DNA from: Conoideocrella luteorostrata
Taxonomy: Eukaryota; Ascomycota; Sordariomycetes; Hypocreales; Clavicipitaceae
Direction of reading: 5' to 3'
Length of the DNA stretch: 64,000 nucleotides
NCBI GenBank assembly: GCA_032433595.1
Contig: JASWJB010000166.1
Span: 29,077 to 93,076 of the forward strand
Part shown: positions 22,401 through 33,785 of the stretch, piece after piece
Layout of the letters: each line of letters opens with the position of its first letter
Numbering within the stretch: the stretch's first letter is position 1
The notes under the pieces: model-generated
What the model saw: the letters and a program-made list of their open reading frames with translations, nothing else
Told to the model about the DNA's origin: nothing
Databases searched by the model: none
Made by a program: the position numbers and the translations under genes

Positions 22401-22659
22401 GGCCAACCCATAGCCTGACCTCAAATTACCTGGCCCTCACACCCATAGCTCGAATTGCAGGTGTTAAAGTGAGCCGTTGTACTCCGTACTGTCACTCGCG
22501 TTAGTAGTCAGCAGCCCAGATTAACGGGCAGTGCTCGAGTGCGGTCGGGTGCGACAGTTGCTCAGTTGCGTTGCTCAAGTGGAGAAGTTGGGCCGGCATA
22601 GCAAGCCGATCCGCCCGTGCCTGTTTGTTAGACCTGGGACCTCACCAGCTCCTCTTGCT
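19458..22659. other. gene-free stretch, 3.2 kb
   Basis: Short frames only, none with recognisable protein features. The stretch contains many palindrome half-sites (about 19543, 19722, 19903, 20379, 22482) and G-runs (near 21149). It may hold distal regulatory DNA of the Zn2Cys6 gene or an untranslated transcript; nothing can be proved from sequence. Confidence 0.5.
19715..19745. repeat. palindrome cluster
   Basis: ATGGAGTACGGAGTACT followed by ACTACTCC forms overlapping half-sites in opposing orientation. Confidence 0.75.
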
Positions 22660-23191
22660 TCCCACCCCCCCGTTCTCGAGGCACCCGCTCTCTCCAAGGT
22701 CCGCCGTCCGTCCGTGTCTGTCTCTCTTTGCCCTCACCCGCATTCCCTCGTCGTCCTTTTTCTTCCCTCTCTCAATCTCAGGCTTATTTCCTTCCACCGT
22801 CAGTCACGGCCACGATCGCCATCGCAATCCTCGCCAGCAGGTCCGGACATTGAAATCGTTTCGATTGTGAAGCCCAAACGTTGACTGTGTGGGAGCTAAT
22901 ATCTTGTTGCTCCGCTCCCTCAGCTCACGCGTTTGACCGCCTGAGGAAAGCCCTCTTTTTTTTTCCTGCTGTCTGGTCCGGCCCGATCAACCACGGGGCA
23001 AACTTGTTGGCACGCCGGCATTGCGCCTTCCATCATCATCAGCATCGCCAAAGCGCGATTTTCATCCTATCTTTTTCGTCACCTGTGGCCGCACGTCAAC
23101 CGCAGGCACCGCGGACGATTTCCTGGCTGTCCAGGCAAGGTTTGTCTCTCATTGCGTCGCCGTCCCGCCGTCCTCGTGCCTGGTTGTGTTC
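22660..23191 (+). promoter_or_regulatory. pyrimidine-rich promoter/leader of the Zn2Cys6 gene
   Basis: A long C/T-rich stretch (CTCTCTTTGCCCTCACCC type) precedes the ATG at 23192, as is common just upstream of transcription starts in filamentous fungi. Several upstream ATGs are present, so uORF control is possible. The role is inferred from composition and position. Confidence 0.4.
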
Positions 23192-25995
23192 ATGTCTACG
23201 GCGGCCGTGGCACGCTCAACCGCCCTCAGGGCGGGCGGCGCCTGTGTGCGCTGCCGCAAAGGCAAAACAAAGTGCGTCTACGAAACTGGTCACGCACCAT
23301 GCAAAAATTGCGCAAAGGGAATGCACGAATGCTATCTTCCCTCGGAGAGCATGGCTCATCATCACGGCCAGAGTCCAGCTCGCCACGCAAACCATCGTCC
23401 AGCGCGCGACAGTCTTCCGGCTTCCGGGGCCGGGACATCAGATGCTAGGCAGCCCGTGGTGGGATCTGGTTCCGCCAGACACGCCCAGGTCACACCCGAA
23501 AAGTGAGCCCTCATTCTTTCTTTGTTTCGTTCTTGAATTGGCCGTACATAAGCGCAATCATCTCTGCTGCCACTGCCCTTACCCCGTTTCCCCTCCGGCG
23601 CCTTTAATCGCTCTCGCCTTGGAGACGCGCAATTGGTCTCGTCCGGGGGAGGGCAGCCCGCCGTTGCGTTGTTCATCCGCGCCACGCCTATCACCGCGGC
23701 CTCTCCTCTTGGCTCGGGACCCTCCACTCCAATCCACCTTTGGCCCCTCCTCTGCTCCGAGATGCCGGCGGCTTGCGCTGTCTAACACCCGCCCGTCTGC
23801 CCCCTCTCGCCCTCACATGGCACCGAGCTACATTCGTCGGCTGGTCTTCGTCGCTGCCCCCAGTCCGAATTAATGAATCCCTCGTGCGTTCGAGTGGCGC
23901 ATAGGCTCCGGACCAAATCCCATCCATGTATGGGAAATGTCCGGATCTAGCTCATTTTCTCGCTTCAATTTCCATCGGCTGCCTCTTGTTGCCTGACCAA
24001 GGCTGCTACGCCGTTGTTGGTTTGGCCCAACCGCTGCTGCACCTGCTACTGCCCAAACGAAGGATTGTTACTGACTCTTTTTCTGCCTTAGGCTGACGCC
24101 AGAGCTCCTTGCTGAGTGCGAACGGGTTGTCTCCAAGACATTCCCAGCCTGTGTGGCTTTCCATAAGCCCTCATTTGTCCAACAATTGAAGAGTGCCAGT
24201 CTGGAGTCGACCCTTGTGTATGGGCTTTTGACTTGCGCAGCCCGGTAAGTAGTCTGGCGTGACTAGCCCCCAACCGCATCCACCCGTTCTTAGCCAATGT
24301 TTGGGTAGAGAACCCTGTAGGCTTAGACTTACAAATTCCATGCACCAAATATGGCGCTGACTTCTTGTTACCAGAAGCTCACCAAGTCTCATCCGCCGAC
24401 ATGGTTCTCCAACCGAGGCTGCAGAATCGTTTGCCTCCAAGGGGCTTGCGTTGATCAATCAGAAAATAGACCATCCCAACCTCGCGGATATTCAAGCTCT
24501 CTGTCTCATCATTATACATGAATGGGGTACCAGAAATGCAGTCCGTGCCTACATCTACCTTGGCCAGGCATCTCGCATGCTGCAAATGTATCGCATCCTC
24601 AACAGCCACCAACACTCTGATAATCCCGACCAATTTCTCCGCGACGAGTCTTTACGGCGCACTGTATGGCTGGTTTACGTTCTGGATTGCCTCCTGACAA
24701 GCACTCCCGGCCGCTACGCGGCACTCGCCGCTCAAGATACTTCAGATGTATCCCTTCCTTGCTCAGACATCAACTTCGCCTTCGGTAATGCGGTATATGT
24801 GAAGACCTTACACCAGTATCTCAGCCATGGCGTGCTATCTCCTAGCCACGGTTCTGTCGGGGACATTGGTGAATTTGGATACATTGTCCTGGCGTCCACG
24901 ATTTGGCGAGAAGTAGTAGGCATGCTAACAGCAACTACACCGCACACCTTCCGGGAGGAGGACTGCAACGATCTCTTTGCCAAGATCGAAATTCTCCGAG
25001 CATCGTTGCCAATGCAGTTCATCGACAAGCCTGGCCAAATCAACTTGCACATGACTATGGGTTCAGGGTATACCTTTGCGATGCTGCACTGCCTGCTACA
25101 TTGTGCCACTGTTTTTGTTCATCGACGAAGGCTGCTGCAAGACGTTGTTTCTCTAAATTTCAACCTGGAATCCTTCCGTATGAGCCCTCGATGTCATGAT
25201 CTTGTGGATCGATTGTTCACATCTTGCCATGGCACAATTCTGCTATTGAACGCCGTGGAGGCTGGAGCCGAGAAGGATCATCCGACGTGCCTCCCTATTG
25301 TGATGCTATTTTCTGCATTTACTGCTAGTGCCACAATCGCGTACCTCTCCCTCAAGGGACTTACGCCGCCCAACGCCGTGGAAACGGCTGCTCATATCGT
25401 GAGAGACGGTCTGAAGTTCATGCACGATGGCACCGAGAATTGGCCACTGATGTCAAGTTGGCTTAGGCACCTTACTGTCATGCAGCGGGTCCTGAACAAC
25501 GATGCTTCTACTGGGACTGCTTCTGGTAACGCGATTTCTCCTGCTGCTCGGCATGACTCTGGCCCCAACCCCCCCGGAGGCGGCGTTAAGGATGAAATTG
25601 CTTCCAATGCTAACAATAAGAACGACACCATGGACTATGATCAACAAGCCGGAGCCGCGGGCACCGCTCACCATACCTCAGCCGACGGACCTGTCTCCGA
25701 GCCTGCTCGAGATGGTAGTGAACCCGCTTTGGCCATTCCCCGACGCGGCATCGCCACTATCAACGGTACCCCTGGTGGGACCAATTCGCCTCCTCCCGCC
25801 GTAGCACCCCAGGCTCCCATGCAGCCCATGAACGCAAAGCAGCATACCCCCGATTCCGTGTCAAATGGAGTTGCCGTGGTGCAAGATGGGCAAAACCCCA
25901 GTCAGGACATGTCTGCACCGGAGCTGTGTAAAGCCTTTGAAGGACAACTTCTTGATTTGGACGACCTCGCAGCTTTTATGGGTGGCGGTGTCTGA
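23192..25995 (+). CDS. Zn2Cys6 transcription factor with fungal regulatory middle domain
   Basis: Three exons, 23192-23502, 24092-24244 and 24375-25995, giving 694 residues. The zinc cluster is at the N terminus: C18, C21, C28, C37, C40 and C47 (CVRCRKGKTKC ... CKNC ... C), followed by His-rich and Ser/Pro-rich linker sequence. The joins give LTPELLAECERVVSKTFPACVAFHKPSF, the typical start of the fungal-specific middle homology region, which continues through NLADIQALCLIIIHEWG and RDESLRRTVWLVYVLDCL. The C-terminal quarter (from about 525) is low-complexity (Pro, Gly, Ala, Asn) and ends in an acidic segment with LLDLDDLAAFMGGG, a plausible activation motif. Intron 1 is 589 bases, long for this genome, so an extra small exon is not excluded. 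DNA target and pathway are unknown. Nuclear. Confidence 0.85.
23503..24091 (+). other. long first intron of the Zn2Cys6 gene
   Basis: 589 bases from gtgagc to gccttag, phase 2. The open frames across it in other phases are not supported by any domain. A retained or alternative exon is possible. Confidence 0.6.
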
Positions 25996-28883
25996 CAGTA
26001 CGCCAACGGGGCGCGCCAGTTGACATCTTGATGCGTACCGCGTCAATTTTTGGCCGTCTTGTCATGATGATAAAATTGTCATGTACTTTCAAAGGGCATT
26101 GACTGAGACTGTTGCCTGGAAGCTGATCAGGTAGTATTTAGGGTTATGGAGCTAAATGACTTCTTTGTAGGATTATCTTGATGGGGAATGGATACCCGAA
26201 AATTTATGGGCTGCGGGCGACGGCGTTTAAAGCACGTGAAGGAATTTGCAAGATAACGACCGGGAGGAGCGTAGAACGATTCTCGGTATGACATGGGCAA
26301 GATGGATTGCATATCTTTGTTTCCTTGAGAGAGAAAATAAACTAAAATCTCACTTTTGCTGCAATGCATATTGTTTCGGCCAGTGTGTTTGTGATGGCTC
26401 CTGGTAGACGCAGGCTATGCTGATGTGCTGAGATATACCATCATATTCCTGATGCCGCCACTGACGTCAAACAATGCAGCGCTTGGCAACAGAATGGCTT
26501 AAAATAACGGATGATAACAAAGACGTAGCTATTTACCAAACAAACACTACGTTATAGTGAGTCGCATATGGACCGGTAGGTAAAGATTGAATCACCAATA
26601 CATAATTCCGACTCCTTGTAGCGAGTCTCCATTTTACGCATGTACGCAGATCTGTGTCAGGAGTAAACCTACCACTTGTATATGTGTAGCTACGCATGAA
26701 AACATGCAGAGGCCTGAATAAGTCACAGCATCTTAACATCACGACACCAAAGAGATAGGGTTGGAGACATTCTCTTTTGTATGAACAAGCGAAAAGGCGG
26801 GTACTCGCTGACTCCGTCACGATGGTGAACAAAACCAAGACCTCTTATGAGGTCACATTTCTCCATGTACAGCTACGAAGGTACTTATTCTGGTTTGCCG
26901 CGGGTGGCTACAAGCTGAGGTTTCGGGCATTTCAGCTCTGGAGACCCACGTTGTTTTTATTTTCATATCCATGATTCTGGAAGTTTGAAGTTGTATTAGA
27001 TGGGAAGGTGGGGAGAGGTGTCAAATGATGATTCAGGAACATGTTACGTTCTGTTTAAAGGTCATGGTGACGGCTTTTTAACAGGGCCTGAGGAAGAAGC
27101 TGTTCGGGCGCATACTTTGCAGATGGGCTTGGTGAAGAGATGCGGGTATGGATGGTTCGAAGATAGTAACTTGTAAGCTGGCTTACTGGATTGGGGTATT
27201 TTCAGTCACTCACTGTGACTTTCGTACCAATTGGATACATCTTCCAGGCGCCGTAGAATCGAAGCGCTTCTTCGTCACGTCCAGAGCCCCAATGAGTAGC
27301 GAATGGTGAGAATGGTCGATCGATGGACACGGAACTGCGGTACTGTCGACATTGAAGCGACCTACCTGTGGAGTAGCTGTTAGCTAGTGAACGTAAATCT
27401 GAATCCGGAGATACCTAAAGGTTGCTGTCCGTCCGTGTGGGGGGACGTCTGAGCAGATATGCGTTGATAGTACACGATGCACGGACTGTTGCAGAGTGAC
27501 TGTAAGCCCACGGGGTGGGTGGCTCTCTTGAGGTCCGATGGGATTCGCTTCGTGCGGTTCTTCCGGTCTGTTCAGTCTAGCCTTTAGTGTAGAGTTTGCA
27601 GCGAACGTCTACGTTCTTTTGTCTTGTTTCGCCGTCTTGGTAGAATGACACCTACCCAGGATTATGATATGGGTGATAATGACACCTAACACCGATTTTC
27701 CGCGAGGCATACGGAGTATAAATTCGCGCACAGGGTAACCAGAGCATATTCTCCACGTCGGAAGGTGGTTCACCGTGAAAGGCATAAGCATGGGCTAGCT
27801 GATTACCGTGGGGGGGCTCGCTCCGCTGCGTGGAGATGCCTGCCGGTGATGCTGGCACAGAACAAAGGGAAAGGGTGTTGATGACTGCATAATCTTTGTT
27901 GGTTGGTTGGGGTTCTCGCGCTGTCGCAATGTTGGGTGTGGTGGATAGAAATGGATTTGTACGCTGCAGGCATACATAGCAATAGCACGGTGATGATAAA
28001 TCACGCAAGAAGCACCCATGCGGTAGTTCGCGTGCCTGTAGACTTGGTAACCAGCGTGCATTATACCGTACGATACGGCACGGCACGGAGTCCGATACGC
28101 GAAATAAAATAATGGGCGGACTCTCATAACACGAAGCTTGCAACTACTAGTATTTACTCAACTTTATGCAAACGACGACAGCCAAGACGCGGCCAGAGAC
28201 ATCTGGCTGGCCGGCTCTCTGGTGGCTGGTTACAAATCGGCAGAGGATTGCCGAGATGCCCCATCCTTGGACCTCCTAGACCGGTCTAGGGAGACGCCTC
28301 TCAACGGCAAACATGGAGTAGCCATCCTTTCGCAGCCTCATACTCAAGCTTGAGTGTTAGGCTTATTCTTCACGGATCGAGCAGCGGCGGAAGAGGTCCA
28401 GCTGACGGAGAGAAAAAGCGTTCCTCCATAGTGGCGGCCCAGCGTTTGGGAGCCGCGTAACTAAGCGTGGTAAAATGCTGTGTCTCAGTGAAAACGTCGT
28501 CTCTTCCTGTTTGAAGCCACAGGCTCAGAGAGTGCATGTCTGATTTGTCGGGGTCGTCCACTTCTGGAGTTGTGTATCTTGACCAAATCGACACTAAGAA
28601 TTTCCTGAGTCGACCAGGCTCTACACTCGATCTCGCCGGAGCATGAAGAGGTTTAGAACTCAAAAGCCCCTGCATGGCATTGACTCCTACAAGGTATCCC
28701 CTGCATTGTGCATTCTGCGACGGATCTAGCATTGAGCATGGATATACGGAGTACCGAGTAAGATGAATGGCGTTCTGCTTTTTCGAAATCCCCAACCTGG
28801 CGGCACAAAGCATGGAGGCACATGTATCTGGAGACCTGGTGGAAGTTCCAGTGGGGGAGGCGGACGGTCCAACTAGCAGACGG

Positions 28884-28928
28884 CCTGAAAGCCCTGAAAG
28901 CCCTGAAAGCCCTGAAAGCCCCGAAAGC
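28884..28928. repeat. 9-bp minisatellite, five units
   Basis: Five consecutive units of CCTGAAAGC, the last one CCCGAAAGC. The unit length is a multiple of three, so frames through it encode PES or FRA repeats, but no gene is supported around it. Confidence 0.9.
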
Positions 28929-29480
28929 CCCGCACCTCGCCAGGTGGAGATGGTGCTGATGGTACTCCGTACTGATGGTAGTGATGGTACTCACCTTGAG
29001 CATCCTAGCCTTGCAGTGCCGCTTTCCGAAGCCAAGACTTTTAAGTCTGTCAGCTACTCCACACAGAGGTATATTGTTCACGGCTGCGAGAGCTATACGA
29101 CCGACGGAAAGATACATGTCACCACATCTAACTCTTGGCTGGGCAAAACCTGAGAGGGGTGTAGAGGTCAGTCTCGCCGAGGAAATCGAGGGAACGGTAA
29201 ACTTTAGTAAACTAACGCCCAAACCAAAGCGGCATCAAGAACCCAAGGGTCTTGCGGCTGCGGCTACAACTGCGGCTATGAATGCGACTGTGGCATTTGT
29301 GACTGGAATGTGATCTGCGCCGGAGACCCCAAACAGAGGAGGCACTTGACAACTGTCTTAACTTTCTACCTGTCCGACAGCCATTGATATCCGCTGCATT
29401 TGCTACAGTGATCCCTGTTGGTGTGAGCTAACCTCATTGAAGGGCGGGGTTTTGGCGGGATCGCTCCAGAAGCAACCTGA

Positions 29481-29512
29481 CTACTCCGTACGGAGTACGG
29501 AGTATGGAGTAG
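29481..29512. repeat. perfect palindrome plus nested half-sites
   Basis: TACTCCGTACGGAGTA at its core, followed by CGGAGTATGGAGTAG, which overlaps as two more half-sites. Confidence 0.85.
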
Positions 29513-30365
29513 ATGCTGTCAATTATGTTTTACGACTGACATCGCGAGAAGAACAGACAACATACTTTCCGCTCTAGCGTCTCCAACAGGCTAACGGGCA
29601 AGCCACCGTGGCCAGCAAAGTACTCCGTACCATACGACCATTGCGTTGTGCTCAGCGAGTGCTCCATGTCGCCCATCGCCATCCCCATCGCCATCCACAC
29701 TACCCCATTTTAGCCATTTAGCCATCCAGTCATTCAGCCATGCCCGGTAGAACATTTCATGGACCGGCCGGTGGGTACGGAGTATGCAGAAGAGTTGGAG
29801 TGGCACTTAGTTATCTACCACGTCGATCTGATGCGCGAGCCATAATCGAGTTTGGTCAGCAGCCCAGAGAATCCTGGTCAGAGTCCTCCTACTCTCCGGA
29901 AAGCCAGCCGCCAGTCAGAAACAAGTCGATCAGTTGGAGGGGCCGTTGCTCAAGTTAGTCTAGACCTCCGGCCCCAGATTATCGCCGTTGGTCTTGCTGG
30001 CAGTGATTATATCTTAGCTCGAAATCCTAACCCGAGAGCGGTTAATTTCGCTTCTCTTGACACCATCTCGCTTCCTTCTCTTCTTCTCTTCTTCTCATCT
30101 TAACTTTACACACTCCTAGGAACCCTCATACGAATAGGTCACATCTGTACACGGCTTATTGGAATATTGAACGTGTCGTGCCTTGGGCTTAGACGGAGCA
30201 ATAGGCCAGAAGTTCGGCCCATCATCGTCCCTTCTCCTCCTCCCTTGGCTGTGTTAGTGAGATCGCTCGCTCGCCCTCACCCGTCCTTTCAAAAAGAGGG
30301 TTCTCAGAAACCTACTCGAGCCTTCCCCTCTCCCCCCCAATAAACATAGTATCCAGTGAGCCGTC

Positions 30366-32553
30366 ATGGGTCACTATGCTGGAGGTGAAGTCGAAGGAAG
30401 CGGCGCGGCTCCTCATGATGGCATGTCAGTTGGTAGATACCTGGCCACACGGTTTTCGTCTCTGAAACCTCCGATGCTGCCAGTCCCCAATCCCTGGAAA
30501 CTAGTGCGCATGCTCAATGCTCAACAATGGGCATTTTTCGCTCTTGCGTTTTCCGCATGGGTAAGTAGTACACCACTCGGAGATTTAATAAAGTATTGTG
30601 CGTGAGCCTCTGATCATGGCTGACGATTCATGTTTCCGCATTTTCAGACGTGGGATGCCTTCGACTTTTTTACCGTCTCCCTCACAGTCTCCGACCTGTC
30701 CAAGGACTTCGGGAAAACGCCAACAGACATTACTTGGGGCATCACCCTGGTTCTCATGTTTCGATCTATTGGATCTATCGCCTTCGGTATTGCTAGCGAT
30801 CGCTATGGCCGTAAGTGGCCGTTTGTTGTGAACAATCTACTATTTATTGTGCTAGAACTGGTAAGCGACAATCCGGCGTCTTTTTCATTCTGTGCGTTGC
30901 GAACCTAGGACTACATGCAAGACGGGATATGAGTTGTACATGGATGGACCAAGGGCGACCATCGAGACCGTTGAACTTGGTCAGAATGCTACGCGGCATC
31001 GGATGGCAGGTTTATGTCGCAGATGATTGCAATGCTGTCTATCTATCCTTGGCGGGCAATGCCAAGCCGGGGGGATTGCACGGCCATGGTCGCGACCCGG
31101 ACCGTGGGAACCGGGCGCTGGAACCACCCGACTTGGCGGTGCTTGGCACCCGCGCCATATGCGTTCTTCGAACAAGCTTTACTGTGCCAGCCAGCGCAAG
31201 TGCACAAATACATGGCTATGAGAGCATTGAACGAGAGTACGCAGAGGGCGAGAGGGGAAGTGGGGAAAAGTTATTTACGAAGCCTGCTGCTATGATGTCC
31301 CAGCTGGTCACTAACGTCGAGGGATTAGGGCACTGGTTTCTGCCAGACATACTCGCAGTTTCTCGCATGCCGCGCACTTTTTGGTGTCGCGATGGGCGGT
31401 CTTTACGGAAACGCAGCTGCAACGGCATTGGAAGATTTGCCCGAAGAGGCTCGAGGTCTCATGAGTGGAATTCTCCAACAGGGTGTAAGTGCTTGTTCTG
31501 AGCAGACGTTGGTGTCCATTAAAGAAAATGTTTTGCCATTTACTAACTCAATCCACCCCTTGTCAGTATGCGTTTGGCTACCTCCTCTGCGCTGCCTTTG
31601 CCCGTGGCCTCGTTGACACCACATCTCACGGATGGCGCCCCCTGTACTGGTTCGCAGCCTGCCCTCCGATTCTTTTTATTGGCTTCCGCCTCCTGCTCCC
31701 AGAGACCAAGACCTTCCAAGAGCGTGAGCGTATGCGCAAGGAAGCGGGACACGTGGGCAAGTCAGCGGGTGCTGTGTTCATCAGCGAAGGTAAAATTGCA
31801 TTGAAGCGTCACTGGCTTCTTTTGTCGTACCTTGTTCTTCTGATGGCAGGCTTCAACTTCATGAGCCACGGTTCCCAAGATCTATATCCCACAATGCTGG
31901 AAAACCAACTCGATTTCAGCAAGACGGCTGTGACGGTCACGCAAGTCGTTGCCAACCTTGGTGCCATGGCCGGCGGCACAGTGGTTGGATTCTGCAGCCA
32001 GTCTGTTGGTCGTCGGTTCAGCATCATCGTCTGCTGCATCATCGGAGGTGCCTTGTTGTACCCGTACGGCTTTGTTGGTGACAAATCCATTATGGCCGCA
32101 GCTTTTTTCGAGCAGTTTTGTGTTCAGGGCGCCTGGGGTGTCATCCCCATTCATCTTATGGAACTTTCTCCAGGGGCTTTCCGCACGTTTGTCGTCGGTA
32201 CTGCCTATCAGCTTGGCAATCTGGTCTCATCAGCCTCGTCCACCATTGAAGCACGTCTCGGCGAGCAATTCCCGCTGCCCGCAACCAAGACCGGCACCAA
32301 GCGCTACGACTACGGCAAAGTCATCTGCATCTTTATGGCGTGCGTCTATGTTTACACCTTGCTGCTCACTTTCCTCGGGCCTGAGCACCTGCGTCGCAAG
32401 TTTGATATCAGCCACGATGAAGATGCCAAGGAGGCTGTTGGTGTTGAGACGGTGGGTAAGCTTGCGCATGGCGAGATTCACGACGATAGTGATGAAAAGG
32501 CTCGGAGGATTGAAGACGATGACGAGAAGAGAATTGCGGCTCACCGCGATTAG
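30366..32553 (+). CDS. JEN-type monocarboxylate/proton symporter (MFS)
   Basis: Four exons, 30366-30560, 30648-30860, 31329-31484 and 31567-32553, giving 516 residues. All joins are phase 0. Recognition features are: TWDAFDFFTVSLT after the first helix, the MFS loop SDRYGRKWP, LELGTGFCQTY|SQFLACRALFGVAMGG across the third exon, LEDLPEEARGLMSGILQQGYAFGYL, and the JEN signature NFMSHGSQDLYPT (285-297) in helix 7. JEN permeases import lactate, pyruvate or related mono- and dicarboxylates with protons across the plasma membrane and are usually glucose-repressed. Substrate specificity is not readable here. The N terminus and C terminus (acidic and charged, DEDAKEAVG ... DDDEKR) are cytosolic. Intron 2 is 468 bases, several times the size of its neighbours. 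Confidence 0.9.
30861..31328 (+). other. enlarged 468-base intron of the JEN-type gene
   Basis: Begins gtaagc and ends ggattag, with a cactaac branch-like site near 31309. Skipping it joins LFIVLEL to GTGFCQTY exactly as the family requires. Its GC content looks coding-like, but no family is recognised in any frame. Confidence 0.75.
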
Positions 32554-33051
32554 GTTTATTCAACGTGGCGGGGAAGGTTTATGCCACAGTGCATTTGTCG
32601 ACGGGCATTTTGGATTTTAGTATTCACAATGCTTATTTAGTTTTCCCCTCTTCAGTTTTTCAGAACGAGTAACGCATGTATTTTGATGTGTTGACATACC
32701 CCCATACCAGTAGCAGACTGAGAAACCTGATGGACAGCCACTTGGCGTGAATTTAATACGACTTATTCCAAGAAAGTGCTAAAATCGGCAGCATCATTAC
32801 CGCCTACTAGATATTCACGGGCAATTATGTTGCGATGTTGTGAGTCATTTTGAAGTCATAATGTCTTATTGAAAAATATCATTACCCAGCCGTGTTTTGC
32901 GCCTTGAAATGGAAAATAGACAGGACAAGGATCCAAAAAAAAAAAAACAAAAAACAAACTGTAATGCCGTAGTTATGAACGTTTCACATCATTTAACCTA
33001 ATCTGCCTTTGCTTCATCTGTAGCAGAAAAGATGCTTGGCGCCCATTCTCC
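32554..33051. other. intergenic between converging 3' ends
   Basis: The region holds the 3' ends of the permease and the glycine-zipper gene. It contains an A-run near 32936-32947. No gene seen. Confidence 0.5.
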
Positions 33052-33785
33052 TCAATCAGAGTCAGAGGAGTCCATGCCTCGCGAGCCATGCTTCTTCTTC
33101 TTCTTCTTCTTGTCAATAACATTTTCCAGCATATTCGCGCCAATCGCACCGGCAATCATAGCACCGGCAGTTCCCATAAAGCCACCACCAGCTTTATGGG
33201 CTGCCCACGCGGCACCACCGCCGCCTACTAGAGTCGCGCCAAGACCACGGTCGCCATCGGGACCTCCGGGTCCGCCTGGCCCCCCTGGACCGCCAGGTGC
33301 ACCTCCCGGACCACCACCGTAATGCTGTTGCCCAGCGCCAGAGGCGTAATCCTGTGCTGCGCCTCCGTGGCCGTATTGCTGCGATGGCTGGGGCGAGTGG
33401 CCGCGGTTATCGTATTGGCCGTACGACTGTTGTTGCTGTTGGTGGGGCTGAGAGTAAGTGGGCTGTTGGCCGTACTGCTGGTTGGGGGGCTGGAAGCCGG
33501 ACTGTTGATGCTGGTACGGTGAGCCGGATTGCGAGTATTCCTGCTAAACATATTTATTAGAATCCATCAAAGGCTGTCTGCGAATGATGCACTGAAGGAA
33601 CCTACCTGTTGGGGATAGCCGCCACCGCCATGCTGTTGGCCGTAGCCTTGCTGCTGTCCATAGCCCTGCTGCTGTCCATAGCCCTGCTGCTGTCCGTAGC
33701 CCTGTTGCGGTTGACCATAAGTAGGCTGCGAGGGATAGCCGGAGCCGCCACCGTGGCCGCCGCCGTAGAAGTCTTGGTTGGACAT
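33052..33785 (-). CDS. GYGQQQ-repeat protein with glycine-zipper segment
   Basis: Two exons, 33606-33785 and 33052-33540, giving 222 residues; the 65-base intron is phase 0. Residues 1-60 are YGGG/YPSQ-rich with a tandem GYGQQQ run (18-base DNA repeat, about four copies). Residues 61-130 continue as Gln/Tyr/Ser-rich low complexity. A Gly-Pro-rich stretch (GGPGGPGGPGGPEG) leads into GDRGLGATLVGGGGAAWAAHKAGGGFMGTAGAMIAGAIGANMLENV (split into short Gly/Ala-rich helices), which resembles the glycine-zipper segments of small fungal proteins. The end is lysine-rich (KKKKKKKHGS) with a DSSDSD tail. The composition is prion-like and disordered. Function is unknown; membrane association by the zipper is possible. 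The repeat DNA is a likely site of length variation between strains. Confidence 0.78.
33630..33715 (-). repeat. 18-bp coding tandem repeat (GYGQQQ)
   Basis: About four near-identical 18-base units encode GYGQQQ inside the first exon of the glycine-zipper gene; the unit is a multiple of three, so length changes stay in frame. Confidence 0.8.

Larger units (their letters stand above)
25996..30365. other. gene-free stretch, 4.4 kb
   Basis: No recognisable gene. It holds the 3' region of the Zn2Cys6 gene, a 9-bp minisatellite (28884-28928) and a palindrome-rich end (28745-29785). The last 300 bases, including CTTCTC-rich sequence at about 30075-30098, are the presumed promoter of the carboxylate permease. 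Confidence 0.5.

Noticed and set aside
22881..23873. Open frame of 330 codons over the Zn2Cys6 exon
   Set aside because: It overlaps the zinc-cluster exon in another frame and has Pro/Ser/Arg composition typical of shadow frames.
27652..28143. Open frame of 163 codons on the minus strand
   Set aside because: No protein features and several repeats of His/Pro/Arg caused by base composition.
28370..29222. Overlapping frames on both strands around the minisatellite
   Set aside because: Kept open by the 9-bp repeat; the rest has no recognisable feature.
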